A stretch of 9,326 bases of DNA from Clostridia bacterium (GCA_900754535.1 CAAEDF010000231.1:1-9326); one strand, 5' to 3'; shown: positions 1 to 6,914, counted from the first letter of the stretch. The notes: generated from the letters alone by a model not told the origin. Program-made: numbers and translations.

Positions 1-586
1 TATACTTCTTTTTCAGCTCCATTGCAAGATCTTCTATTTTTCCGGTCGAGATCGGATCGAGCGCACTTGTCGGCTCGTCCATAAGCAGTACCTCGGGCTC
101 CACCGCAAGCGCCCTTGCGATGCAGAGGCGCTGCTGCTGACCGCCAGAGAGAGCGAGTGCGCTTTTCTTCAGCCTGTCCTTCAGCTCTTCCCATATGGCG
201 GCGTCCGTAAGCGACCTTTCGACTATGTCGTCAAGCCGCGCCTTGGATTTTATTCCGTGCGTACGCGGACCGTAGGCGATATTATCGTAAACGCTCATCG
301 GAAAAGGATTCGGTTTCTGAAACACCATACCGACGCGCTTGCGCAATATATTCGGGTCAAGGTCGGAATATATGTCCGCACCGTCAAGCAGCACGCGGCC
401 TTCTATCCGGCACCCTTCTACCAGATCATTCATACGGTTAAGGGTTTTAAGCAGCGTTGATTTTCCGCAGCCCGACGGACCGATAAAGGCCGTTATCTCC
501 TTTTCGGGGACGGAAAGATTTACGTTTTTAAGCGCGTGAAACGCTCCGTAGAAAAGATTGAGATTTTCCGTTTGAAATTTGATCAT
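1..586 (-). CDS. pstB: Phosphate ABC transporter ATP-binding protein PstB, 3' end cut by window edge
   Basis: This is the cytoplasmic ATPase that powers phosphate import by the PstSCAB complex. The first 195 codons are visible; the family is usually about 250 residues, so roughly the last fifth lies beyond the left edge. Seen directly: Walker [10 protein letters not shown] at residues 36-44, Q-loop Q90, ABC signature LSGGQQQR at 146-153, and Walker B LLMDEP at 167-172 followed by TSALDP. The [10 protein letters not shown] stretch at 89-98 is typical of PstB and separates it from other ABC ATPases. The start is the ATG at 586. A GAGGAAG sequence (597-603, minus strand) lies 10 nt upstream and overlaps the pstA stop codon, which suggests translational coupling. 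It is the last visible gene of the pst operon. Identification is secure from the motifs and the neighbours. Confidence 0.97.
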   Translation of the reverse strand, partial: MIKFQTENLNLFYGAFHALKNVNLSVPEKEITAFIGPSGCGKSTLLKTLNRMNDLVEGCRIEGRVLLDGADIYSDLDPNILRKRVGMVFQKPNPFPMSVYDNIAYGPRTHGIKSKARLDDIVERSLTDAAIWEELKDRLKKSALALSGGQQQRLCIARALAVEPEVLLMDEPTSALDPISTGKIEDLAMELKKKY

Positions 587-601
587 ATAAAAGCTACTTC
601 C

Positions 602-1507
602 TCAAACAACCTGTTTTTTTTCGCCCTTTTCCCTGCGGCGTGTGCTTCTTTCACGTTTCGTACCCGTTATTCTTTTTGCGACATAGGATGATAGGGTATT
701 GAGCAGTAAGACGATCAGCAGAAGCACAACGGCCGTTGCATAGGACTGGTCCGAATTAAGTCCCTCAGCCCAAAGCGCATACATGTGCACGGAAAGCGTT
801 CTTCCCGAACCCATCAGGCTGTCCGGTATCTGCGCCACGGAACCGGCGGTGTAGATAAGAGCGGCCGTTTCGCCGACTATCCTGCCTATGGAAAGGATTA
901 TCCCTGCAGTTATACCCGGCATTGCCGACGGGAGAACGATGCGGAAAACCGTCCGGAGCTTACCGGCTCCCAGTCCGAACGAGCCCTCGCGGTAGCTGTC
1001 CGGCACGCTTTTAAGCGCCTCCTCGGTGGTGCGCATTATAACGGGCAGTATCATTATCGAAAGAGTGAACGCGCCGGCAAGCAGCGAATAACCCCAGTCA
1101 AGGGCGACGACAAACATCAGATACCCGAATAATCCGTATACGATTGAAGGTATCCCCGAAAGGGTCTCTGCGGTTATCCTGACGATACCAACGAGCTTAT
1201 TCCCGCGCCCTGCGTATTCCACGAGATATATTGCCGAAAAGATCCCCAGAGGCGCGGCTATAAGCAGCGACAGCGCCGTCATGGTGACCGTGTTCACAAG
1301 AGCGGGGAAAAGCGACACGTTATCGGTGTTGTATTCAAACGCAAACAGCTCGGGGGTAATATGGCCGATTCCCTTGACAAGTATATAAACGACGAGCATG
1401 ACCAAAACGGCAACGCTCAATATTCCGGCCGAATACACGCATATCCTCAAAGCAAGCGATTGTATACGTCCGTGGGATCTTACATTGGTTTTTTCTTTTC
1501 TCTTCAT
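602..1507 (-). CDS. pstA: Phosphate ABC transporter permease PstA
   Basis: This is one of the two membrane subunits that form the phosphate channel. The protein has 301 residues from the chosen ATG, close to the usual length. About six hydrophobic segments are visible: 22-46, 69-95, 113-134, 139-159, 196-220 and 255-275. The cytoplasmic EAA-type coupling loop that docks on PstB is seen as EEALKSVPDSYREG (162-175) followed by GLGAGKLRT. The permease motif GRIVGET at 208-214 carries the conserved Arg and Glu. The C-terminal tail (281-301) is strongly basic and probably cytoplasmic. An in-frame GTG at 1516 would add three residues, but it overlaps the ribosome binding site, so ATG 1507 is preferred. 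It lies 21 nt after pstC and 15 nt before pstB in the same operon. Confidence 0.96.
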   Translation of the reverse strand: MKRKEKTNVRSHGRIQSLALRICVYSAGILSVAVLVMLVVYILVKGIGHITPELFAFEYNTDNVSLFPALVNTVTMTALSLLIAAPLGIFSAIYLVEYAGRGNKLVGIVRITAETLSGIPSIVYGLFGYLMFVVALDWGYSLLAGAFTLSIMILPVIMRTTEEALKSVPDSYREGSFGLGAGKLRTVFRIVLPSAMPGITAGIILSIGRIVGETAALIYTAGSVAQIPDSLMGSGRTLSVHMYALWAEGLNSDQSYATAVVLLLIVLLLNTLSSYVAKRITGTKRERSTRRREKGEKKQVV

Positions 1508-1513
1508 TATCCG

Positions 1514-1520
1514 CACCTCT
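1514..1520 (-). promoter_or_regulatory. Ribosome binding site that fixes the pstA start
   Basis: On the minus strand AGAGGTG lies 6 nt upstream of the ATG at 1507. The upstream in-frame GTG (1516-1514) falls inside this Shine-Dalgarno sequence and has no separate site of its own. The shorter 301-residue form is therefore the better annotation. Confidence 0.75.
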
Positions 1521-1528
1521 AAAGCTTT

Positions 1529-2380
1529 TCATATACCGGATCTTCGCTTTATAGCGGAAAATGAAAGATTGATAATCAGGACGAACACAAACAGCACTAC
1601 CGCGGTTGCGATAAGCGCACCGCGGTGCAGGTCTGCCGCATACGCCATTTCCATAACGATATTGGCTGTCATCGTCCTGAGTCCGGCAAGCGGACCGGAC
1701 GGCATTATCGGCTGATTGCCCGCTACCATGATAACCGCCATTGTTTCGCCGACCGCCCTACCCACGCCGAGTATGACGGCGGCAAGTATCCCCGATTTTG
1801 CGGCAGGCACGACCGTAAAGAAAACGCTTCTTTCATGAGTGGCACCAAGCGCAAGCGAACCCTCGTAATAGCTTTCGGGAACAGCCCGTAATGCGGATTC
1901 CGACACGCTTATTATCGTCGGAAGCGTCATAATCCCGAGGACAACGGAGGCGGCAAGCATACTTGAGCCGCTGCCCGAGAAATTGTTTCTTATAAAAGGA
2001 ACTATAACCATAAGTCCGAAAAAGCCGTAAACTATGGAAGGAATACCCGCAAGAAGCTCCACGGCCGGCTTTACGAACGAATAAAGCCGCTTAGGGCAGA
2101 AATGCACCAGGAAAACAGCCGTAAGTATACCGACCGGCACTCCGATGATCATTGCTCCGGCCGTGACATAAAGGCTTCCTATTATCATGGGAAAAATGCC
2201 GAAAATATTTTTTTCCGGTTTCCATGACCGTCCGGTGAGGAATTCGGCAAAGCCTATTTCCCTCATTGCGGGGATCCCGTTGGCAAACAGAAAGACGCAG
2301 ATAAGAGCCACGGCTATGATCGAAACTGTTGCCGACAGTATAAAAACGGCCTTCATTGTTTTCTCTCTGAATTTTATCAT
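1529..2380 (-). CDS. pstC: Phosphate ABC transporter permease PstC
   Basis: This is the second membrane subunit of the phosphate importer and the partner of PstA. It has 283 residues, slightly short but within the family range. Hydrophobic segments lie at about 11-34, 62-94, 106-130, 140-160, 196-220 and 254-276. The EAA-type coupling loop is ESALRAVPESYYEG (161-174) with LALGATHERS after it. The conserved membrane motif GRAVGETMAV spans 207-216. The start is the ATG at 2380. Two possible ribosome binding sites precede it: GGAGG 13 nt upstream, and the closer AAAGG 6 nt upstream. A later in-frame ATG (residue 9) has no good site. The gene is separated from pstS by 76 nt holding a strong hairpin, and it is 21 nt from the pstA ATG. 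Confidence 0.96.
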   Translation of the reverse strand: MIKFREKTMKAVFILSATVSIIAVALICVFLFANGIPAMREIGFAEFLTGRSWKPEKNIFGIFPMIIGSLYVTAGAMIIGVPVGILTAVFLVHFCPKRLYSFVKPAVELLAGIPSIVYGFFGLMVIVPFIRNNFSGSGSSMLAASVVLGIMTLPTIISVSESALRAVPESYYEGSLALGATHERSVFFTVVPAAKSGILAAVILGVGRAVGETMAVIMVAGNQPIMPSGPLAGLRTMTANIVMEMAYAADLHRGALIATAVVLFVFVLIINLSFSAIKRRSGI

Positions 2381-2398
2381 AAAATGCCTTTAACCTCC

Positions 2399-2426
2399 GT
2401 TTGGCGGATATTTCTATCCGCCAAAC
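2399..2426 (-). promoter_or_regulatory. Stable hairpin between pstS and pstC
   Basis: A perfect 12-bp inverted repeat is separated by 4 nt. Read on the minus strand, the arms are GTTTGGCGGATA and TATCCGCCAAAC with a GAAA (GNRA-type) tetraloop. No T-run follows. Instead GGAGG, a potential pstC ribosome binding site, begins at the very next base. It is therefore unlikely to be a full terminator. In many binding-protein transporter operons, a hairpin at this place protects the upstream mRNA from 3' exonucleases or lowers expression of the permease genes. That role is inferred here from structure and position. Confidence 0.8.
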
Positions 2427-2456
2427 CGCATGAATATTCTCCTGATTTATGCCCCG

Positions 2457-3290
2457 TTATTTTATATCCGACCATTTTACGGCAGTCCCGGTATATATAT
2501 CCTTTACCTTGGCGGAGGATATATCGTCGAAGGTGTTCTCGTTGTTCACGATAACGGCAATGCCGTCGATGGCTATTTTAGTGGGTGTAAGCCCCTTTGC
2601 CAGTTCGCTGTCCTTGAGATCGCGGCTGGCCATCCCTATATCGCAAACGCCTTCGGCAACGCTCGTCATGCCGCTGGAAGAATCGGACATGGTCACTTCT
2701 ATTGTGACATCGGGATTGATCGCGTTGTAAGCTTCTTTAAGCTTTTCCATAACGGGAGTAACGGACGAGGAACCCGCAATGGTTATCTTGCCGCTCTGAG
2801 CGGTCTTGGTATACGCGCCGTTTGAAGAAACCGAAACATATCCTTCTTCTTCAATGACCTTCTGACCGTCGGAGGACATTATGAACGTTATAAAATCCTG
2901 CGCAACAGCCGAAAGGCCTTCTTTTACGGCAATATTGAACGGACGTGATATTTTATAGGAGCCGTTCTTGACATTTTCGGCGGTAGCCTCCGCTCCGTCC
3001 ACTTTAAGCGCTTTTACCGTGTCGTTGAGCGAGCCGAGAGAAATGTACCCTATCGCATTTGCATTTTGCGAAACGCTCGTTATCATCACATTGGTTTTTT
3101 CGGTGATGTCGGCCGTCTCGATTATTTCCTCGATCCCGAACAGCTCGGTGAATGCATCTCTTGTGCCGCTTCCGCTTTCTCTGGTGATAACGGTGATGTT
3201 TCCGTCCTCGTCAAATCCTTTAGCGGCACACGCAGCCATTGAAAGCACAGTCAGCACAGCTAAACAGGCAAGGATGACCCTTTTTTTCAT
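2457..3290 (-). CDS. pstS: Phosphate-binding lipoprotein PstS, apparently circularly permuted
   Basis: This is the extracellular, lipid-anchored phosphate-binding protein of the Pst transporter. It has 277 residues. Residues 1-20 form a lipoprotein signal peptide with lipobox MAAC and Cys21 as the lipidated residue. The linker is short, about ten residues. Phosphate-site signatures are visible: SGSGTR at 39-44, AGSSSVTP at 172-179 and SDSSSGM at 202-208. Other PstS blocks are IGYISLGSL at 80-88, IVNN at 247-250 and IYTG..VKW at 265-273. Their order is unusual. In classical PstS the AGSS block comes first and the SGSGT block lies mid-protein; here the SGSGT half precedes the AGSS half and the protein ends just after the IYTG/W block. 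The ATG at 3290 has AAGGAG 9 nt upstream. It is first in the operon and followed by the pstS-pstC hairpin. Confidence 0.95.
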   Translation of the reverse strand: MKKRVILACLAVLTVLSMAACAAKGFDEDGNITVITRESGSGTRDAFTELFGIEEIIETADITEKTNVMITSVSQNANAIGYISLGSLNDTVKALKVDGAEATAENVKNGSYKISRPFNIAVKEGLSAVAQDFITFIMSSDGQKVIEEEGYVSVSSNGAYTKTAQSGKITIAGSSSVTPVMEKLKEAYNAINPDVTIEVTMSDSSSGMTSVAEGVCDIGMASRDLKDSELAKGLTPTKIAIDGIAVIVNNENTFDDISSAKVKDIYTGTAVKWSDIK

Positions 3291-3355
3291 TTACTTGTTC
3301 TCCTTTTTCTTTTTTGATTCTTTTTTTATTTTCCACGTCCACATATTAACTCCGC

Positions 3356-3385
3356 ATTGTAAAGTCTGAAAGAAGGTTTGTGTAA
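3356..3385 (-). promoter_or_regulatory. Candidate leftward promoter for the pst operon
   Basis: On the minus strand TACAAT (3361-3356) is a good -10 hexamer, and TTACAC (3385-3380) lies 18 bp upstream as a weak -35. This would give a leader of roughly 60 nt before pstS. The motif TTTACA occurs twice on this strand (3386-3381 and 3363-3358), 23 bp apart. That loosely recalls the TTAACA-like half sites of PhoP in Bacillus, but the intervening repeat at 11-bp phase is poor. A weak -35 is expected of an activator-dependent promoter. This is a candidate only. Confidence 0.4.
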
Positions 3386-3440
3386 AATCCGTCGAAAAAA
3401 ACGCGCTGTGGGAATTTGTCTTTTGATTACACGACATATT

Positions 3441-3500
3441 TTTTTGCCGTTTGGAAATTTTATTCTTCGAATATGCAAACCGGGCGCTGATTTTTGCCGT
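3441..3500 (+). repeat. Decamer TTTTTGCCGT repeated 50 bp apart
   Basis: The sequence TTTTTGCCGT occurs at 3441-3450 and again at 3491-3500, an exact 50-bp offset. The second copy ends six bases before the -35 of the rightward promoter. The position suggests a possible regulator-binding pair, but the copies are T-rich and chance is a real alternative. Confidence 0.45.
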
Positions 3501-3528
3501 ATGCCTTGAAATATGCTTTTGCGTATGC
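3500..3528 (+). repeat. Three TATGC repeats at 12-bp spacing over the promoter
   Basis: TATGC occurs at 3500-3504, 3512-3516 and 3524-3528, each 12 bp from the last, with a further copy at 3472-3476. The second and third copies lie in the spacer between the -35 and -10 hexamers, and the third abuts the -10. The spacer also holds an imperfect palindrome, ATATGC TTTT GCGTAT (3511-3526). The arrangement looks like an operator on one helical face, which is an inference from spacing alone. Confidence 0.5.
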
Positions 3529-3534
3529 TATAAT
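3506..3534 (+). promoter_or_regulatory. Sigma-A promoter for the P-type ATPase gene
   Basis: The -35 TTGAAA (3506-3511) and the -10 TATAAT (3529-3534) are separated by exactly 17 bp. A TGC triplet just before the -10 makes it an extended -10 element. Transcription should begin near 3541, leaving a short leader of about 27 nt. The match to consensus is very good, so this promoter should be strong unless repressed. Confidence 0.85.
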
Positions 3535-3567
3535 CAAAATCCGGAAGAGCAGGTGAGAACTTAGACC

Positions 3568-5943
3568 ATGAGAACAAAAAAGCCAAAGCTTTCCTTCGAC
3601 ACGGCCGTAAGCTCGGCCGAAAGGTTCGACCCTTCCCCCGAAGCAGGCCTGAACGCGGCCCAGGCAGAGGCCAGGCGGCGCGAGGGACTTATAAACACGG
3701 ACAGCAGCGTACACACCAAATCATATATCAGGATTTTAAGCGACAATCTTCTTACGCTTTTTAATATTATAAACGTAATACTTGCATGTGCGATACTTTG
3801 GGTAGGCGCATACAAAAACGCCGCGTTTATCGGCGTTGTTGTATGCAATGTCATTATAGGCATCGTTCAGGAGATCCGCGCCAAACGTGTAGTAGACAAA
3901 CTGGCGTTTATTACGCAGTCAAAGGCACATGCCGTCAGGGACGGCAACGTTACGGAGCTGCCGGTGGACGAAATAGTGCTTGACGACATACTTATCCTTG
4001 AAAACGGAAGCCAGATAGCGGCGGACTGCATCGTTGTCACAGGCGAATGCGAGGTCAACGAGTCGTTTGTCACCGGCGAATCCGACCCCGTGTTCAAAAA
4101 ACGCGGGGATATTCTGCTTGCCGGCAGTTTTGTGGTCTCCGGCTCGTGCCGTGCGCGCGTTGACAAGGTCTCGGACGGCTGCTATATATCCCGCATCTCC
4201 TCGGGAGCAAAATATATAAAAAAGGATGTCAGCCAGATAATACGCGGGCTGAAAAAGATCATAAAGATCATTTCCGTTATAATAGTTCCGGCCGGAGCGC
4301 TTATTTTCTTAAAAGATTACCATTTCGTCGGCAACATACGCGACGCGGTCATCGGGACCGCAGCCGCTCTCATCGGCATGATCCCTCAGGGGCTTATGCT
4401 GCTTACGAGCTCGGCGCTTGCGCTGGGCATCATCAAGCTTTCAAAAAAGAAAGTACTTGTTCAGGACCTGTACTGCATAGAAATGCTGGCGAGGGTGGAT
4501 ACTCTTTGCCTGGATAAAACCGGGACGATAACCGAAGGCCGCATGGAGGTCTCGGATATCATTGCGCTGAGGGAAGGTTTTGACATCGGCAAAGCGCTTG
4601 CATCGCTCATACATGCGACCGGGGACACCAACGCCACCGCGTCCGCGATTGCGGAGCACTGCGTCGAGAATGATTTTTATGCTTCCGACAGTGCGGTGCC
4701 GTTTTCCAGCAAAAACAAATGGTCAGCCGCCAATTTTACTCATGAAGGCTGTTTTGTGATGGGCGCATACGAATTTCTTTTTGTCGACGGCAGCGGCGGG
4801 ATCGCGGATAAAATTGCCGTTTACGGAAAAGACTACCGTATAGTGGTTCTTGCCCATTCGAAAGAAAAAGCAACTTCCGACGCGCTTCCCGACGGTCTGA
4901 TCCCCGTGGCCATCGTGCTTTTAAGGGACAGGATACGTCCCAACGCAGACAAGATACTTGAGTATTTCTATTCTCAGGGCGTTGATATAAAAATAATATC
5001 CGGAGACAGCCCCGTTACCGTTTCAAGCATCGCCAAATCGGTGGGTGTCACAAACGGAGACAGGTATATTGACTGCTCGCGGCTTTCGGATGAGGATGAG
5101 ATCGCGGAAGCTGCGGAAAAATACACCGTGTTCGGACGGGTGACGCCCGAAATAAAAAAATCCCTTGTGCTTGCGCTGAAAAAGCGGGGACGCACCGTGG
5201 CCATGACGGGCGACGGTGTAAACGACGTGCTTGCTTTGAAGGAATCGGATTGCAGTATTGCCATGGCAAGCGGAAGCGATGCGGCCCGCAGCGTTTCGAA
5301 TCTCGTTCTGCTTGATTCGTCATTTGATCCGCTGCCTTCGGTAATCGACGAAGGGCGCAGGAGCGTCAACAACATACAGCGCTCCGCCTCGCTTTTTCTT
5401 GTAAAAACCATCTATTCCGTTTTGCTTTCGATCATTATTCTCGCCATACCCGGAATGCGTTATCCCTTCGAGCCGATACAGCTTACTCTCATCGGATTTG
5501 TAAGCATAGGCTTCCCGTCATTTGTGCTTGCGTTTGCACCGAACAAAGAAAGGATAAGCGGTTCGTTTTTTGAAAACATAATCATAAAAGCCTTTCCGGG
5601 CGCGCTGGTTATAGTCGCAGACCTTGTGCTGCTGATGCTGCTGCGCAGGCCGATGCAGCTTGGGCACGCGGAATTCTCTACGCTTGCGGTGGTTATAACG
5701 GGATTTACGGCAATAATCATACTGTATTTTATCTGCCGGCCGCTGACCCCGGTCCGTATCGCGCTTATAGTCACCGTCAGCGCCGTATTCGGGATATGTG
5801 TTGTTTTCATACGATCTTTCTTTTCACTCGTGCAGCTCAACGGAGCACAATTGCTTCTGCTTTGCGCTCTTGCCGCATTCTCATTCACGGCGCTTTACGG
5901 ACTTGACAGACTTGCCGCGCTCCTGACCCGAAAGCTTAAATAA
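3568..5943 (+). CDS. P-type cation-transporting ATPase, CtpE-like
   Basis: This is a membrane ion pump of 791 residues, the usual size for the group. In order: actuator motif VTGES (168-172), M4 motif IPQGL (272-276), phosphorylation site DKTGT (316-320), nucleotide-domain motif VMGAYEF (397-403), ISGDSP (477-482) and hinge motif MTGDGVND (546-553). About ten membrane segments fit the sequence: near 63-79, 85-101, 229-249, 259-290, and six more from 605 to 778. The closest family I recognise is the type II-related group containing mycobacterial CtpE, which is linked to calcium uptake. The M5 LVKTIY (611-616) and M6 SIGFPSFVLAF (646-656) stretches fit it. Two departures from classical calcium pumps are visible: the Lys of KGA is Met398, and PEGL is PQGL. 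The true ion is uncertain. It has its own strong promoter and heads a probable three-gene unit. Confidence 0.93.
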   Translation: MRTKKPKLSFDTAVSSAERFDPSPEAGLNAAQAEARRREGLINTDSSVHTKSYIRILSDNLLTLFNIINVILACAILWVGAYKNAAFIGVVVCNVIIGIVQEIRAKRVVDKLAFITQSKAHAVRDGNVTELPVDEIVLDDILILENGSQIAADCIVVTGECEVNESFVTGESDPVFKKRGDILLAGSFVVSGSCRARVDKVSDGCYISRISSGAKYIKKDVSQIIRGLKKIIKIISVIIVPAGALIFLKDYHFVGNIRDAVIGTAAALIGMIPQGLMLLTSSALALGIIKLSKKKVLVQDLYCIEMLARVDTLCLDKTGTITEGRMEVSDIIALREGFDIGKALASLIHATGDTNATASAIAEHCVENDFYASDSAVPFSSKNKWSAANFTHEGCFVMGAYEFLFVDGSGGIADKIAVYGKDYRIVVLAHSKEKATSDALPDGLIPVAIVLLRDRIRPNADKILEYFYSQGVDIKIISGDSPVTVSSIAKSVGVTNGDRYIDCSRLSDEDEIAEAAEKYTVFGRVTPEIKKSLVLALKKRGRTVAMTGDGVNDVLALKESDCSIAMASGSDAARSVSNLVLLDSSFDPLPSVIDEGRRSVNNIQRSASLFLVKTIYSVLLSIIILAIPGMRYPFEPIQLTLIGFVSIGFPSFVLAFAPNKERISGSFFENIIIKAFPGALVIVADLVLLMLLRRPMQLGHAEFSTLAVVITGFTAIIILYFICRPLTPVRIALIVTVSAVFGICVVFIRSFFSLVQLNGAQLLLLCALAAFSFTALYGLDRLAALLTRKLK

Positions 5944-5992
5944 TACAAAACCATGCGTTATCCTGCTCATACGCACCCGAACAAACGGTTTG

Positions 5993-5998
5993 AAGGGG
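5993..5998 (+). promoter_or_regulatory. Ribosome binding site for the YihY-family gene
   Basis: AAGGGG lies 4 nt before GTG 6003 and 1 nt before TTG 6000. The spacing favours GTG, though it is short even for that. There is no ATG in this frame nearby, so a non-ATG start seems unavoidable. Confidence 0.6.
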
Positions 5999-6002
5999 AT
6001 TG

Positions 6003-6896
6003 GTGGTAGAAATAAAAAAAGCATTCAGGCTTATTTACGACATTATCAATTATTTCTCGGAAAAATTTTCGGATCATGCCGTGAGCGCGTATGCCTCGCA
6101 GGCATCATTGTTTACGATTATTTCAATGTTCCCGTTTATGATGCTGCTTATGTCGGTGACAAAGCTGCTGCCTTTCAGCGACGAAGAGCTTTTTACGTTT
6201 TCGCGCTCATTTTTTCCCGAAAGTTTTTCGGAATTTTTCAGCTCTGTAATGGATGATTTACCCTCGTTTTCTTCGGAAGCAATTATTTCCATTGCAGCCG
6301 TGGCCGCGTTATGGTCCGCCTCTAAAGGCGTTTATTCGATAGTGAGCGGGCTGAATTCCGTGTATGATGTAAAAGAGACCAGAAGCTATATAAAGACCCG
6401 ATTGCTTGCGCTTTTCTACACTTTTTCCTTTATACTGATAATAATAGCACTGCTTGTCGTGCTTGTCTTCGGCAACAGCGTATTCGAATGGCTTGTAAAT
6501 GTTTTCCCCAACCTTGCGCGCGCCGCCTTTGTCATAATCAGTTTGCGGTTTGCCGTATCGCTGACGCTGCTTGCCGTCTTTTTCACATTCCTTTATAAAT
6601 TCCTGCCGAACCGGCGTACAAAGCTTCTTTATGAGCTGCCCGGCGCCACGGTAGCGGCTATCGGCTGGATAGCATTTTCGTACCTTTACTCTCTGTATGC
6701 AGACTATGCGGCTGCGGGCTCAAGCATATACGGAAGCCTTACCACCGTTGTATTCCTGATTCTTTGGCTTTATTTCTGCATGTATATCGTATTTTTCGGC
6801 GCGGAGCTGAACGCGCTGATTTCCAACAACCATCTTTTTGAAAAATACCGCGAGGAAAAGATGAGACAAAAGCAGAATAATAAAAAATCCGCCTGA
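6003..6896 (+). CDS. YihY/BrkB-family integral membrane protein
   Basis: This is a polytopic membrane protein of 297 residues from the chosen start. Hydrophobic segments are visible near 33-52, 93-115, 136-157, 172-199, 214-233 and 245-270. Family signatures are AYASQASLFTIISMFP (29-44), LWSASKGVYSIVSGLN (103-118), LPNRR with LPGA (201-215), and YGSLTTVVFLILWLY (243-257) followed by FGAELNA. It was once annotated as ribonuclease BN, which is incorrect for this family; the biochemical role is not established. The C-terminus is charged and lysine-rich. The start is non-ATG: GTG at 6003 or TTG at 6000. AAGGGG ends 4 nt before the GTG but only 1 nt before the TTG, so the GTG is preferred. It lies 59 nt after the ATPase with no terminator seen between them. 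Confidence 0.9.
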   Translation: MVEIKKAFRLIYDIINYFSEKFSDHAVSAYASQASLFTIISMFPFMMLLMSVTKLLPFSDEELFTFSRSFFPESFSEFFSSVMDDLPSFSSEAIISIAAVAALWSASKGVYSIVSGLNSVYDVKETRSYIKTRLLALFYTFSFILIIIALLVVLVFGNSVFEWLVNVFPNLARAAFVIISLRFAVSLTLLAVFFTFLYKFLPNRRTKLLYELPGATVAAIGWIAFSYLYSLYADYAAAGSSIYGSLTTVVFLILWLYFCMYIVFFGAELNALISNNHLFEKYREEKMRQKQNNKKSA

Positions 6897-6908
6897 TGCG
6901 GAGGAAAC

Positions 6909-6914
6909 GGAGAG
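6909..6914 (+). promoter_or_regulatory. Ribosome binding site that fixes the YcxB-like start
   Basis: GGAGAG sits 5 nt before ATG 6920. The alternative ATG 6896 would add eight mostly basic residues whose codons are in fact this purine-rich ribosome binding region. The shorter form is therefore preferred. Confidence 0.7.

Larger units (their letters stand above)
3291..3567. other. Divergent intergenic regulatory region between pstS and the P-type ATPase
   Basis: This 277-bp region is clearly more A+T-rich than the flanking genes and contains no convincing coding sequence. On the minus strand the 55 nt before pstS are A- and purine-rich and so should be unstructured, with AAGGAG (3300-3305) as the ribosome binding site. 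The rightward promoter sits at 3506-3534. The ATPase ribosome binding site is AGGTGAG (3551-3557), 10 nt before the ATG. The decamer TTTTTGCCGT occurs twice, and TATGC repeats overlap the rightward promoter. Control of both operons must come largely from here. Confidence 0.8.

Noticed and set aside
1508..1516. GTG start for pstA, three codons upstream
   Set aside because: The GTG lies within the AGAGGTG ribosome binding site of the ATG at 1507.
3358..3386. Pho box upstream of pstS
   Set aside because: Two TTTACA copies 23 bp apart are present on the minus strand, but the expected intermediate repeats at 11-bp phase are poor. No E. coli-type CTGTCAT repeat was seen. It is kept only as a note on the candidate promoter.
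3449..3480. Possible hairpin GTTTG...CAAAC in the divergent region
   Set aside because: The stem is only 5 bp with a 22-nt loop and an outer bulge, so it is not convincing as a terminator or RNA structure.
4974..5411. Minus-strand open frame of 145 codons inside the ATPase gene
   Set aside because: It overlaps the hinge motif region of a convincing P-type ATPase and encodes a Ser- and Arg-rich sequence with no family resemblance.
5944..5999. Nested short complements (AAACC/GGTTT and TGCGT/ACGCA) after the ATPase gene
   Set aside because: The stems are 5 bp with long loops and no T-run follows. It does not support a terminator between the ATPase and YihY-family genes.
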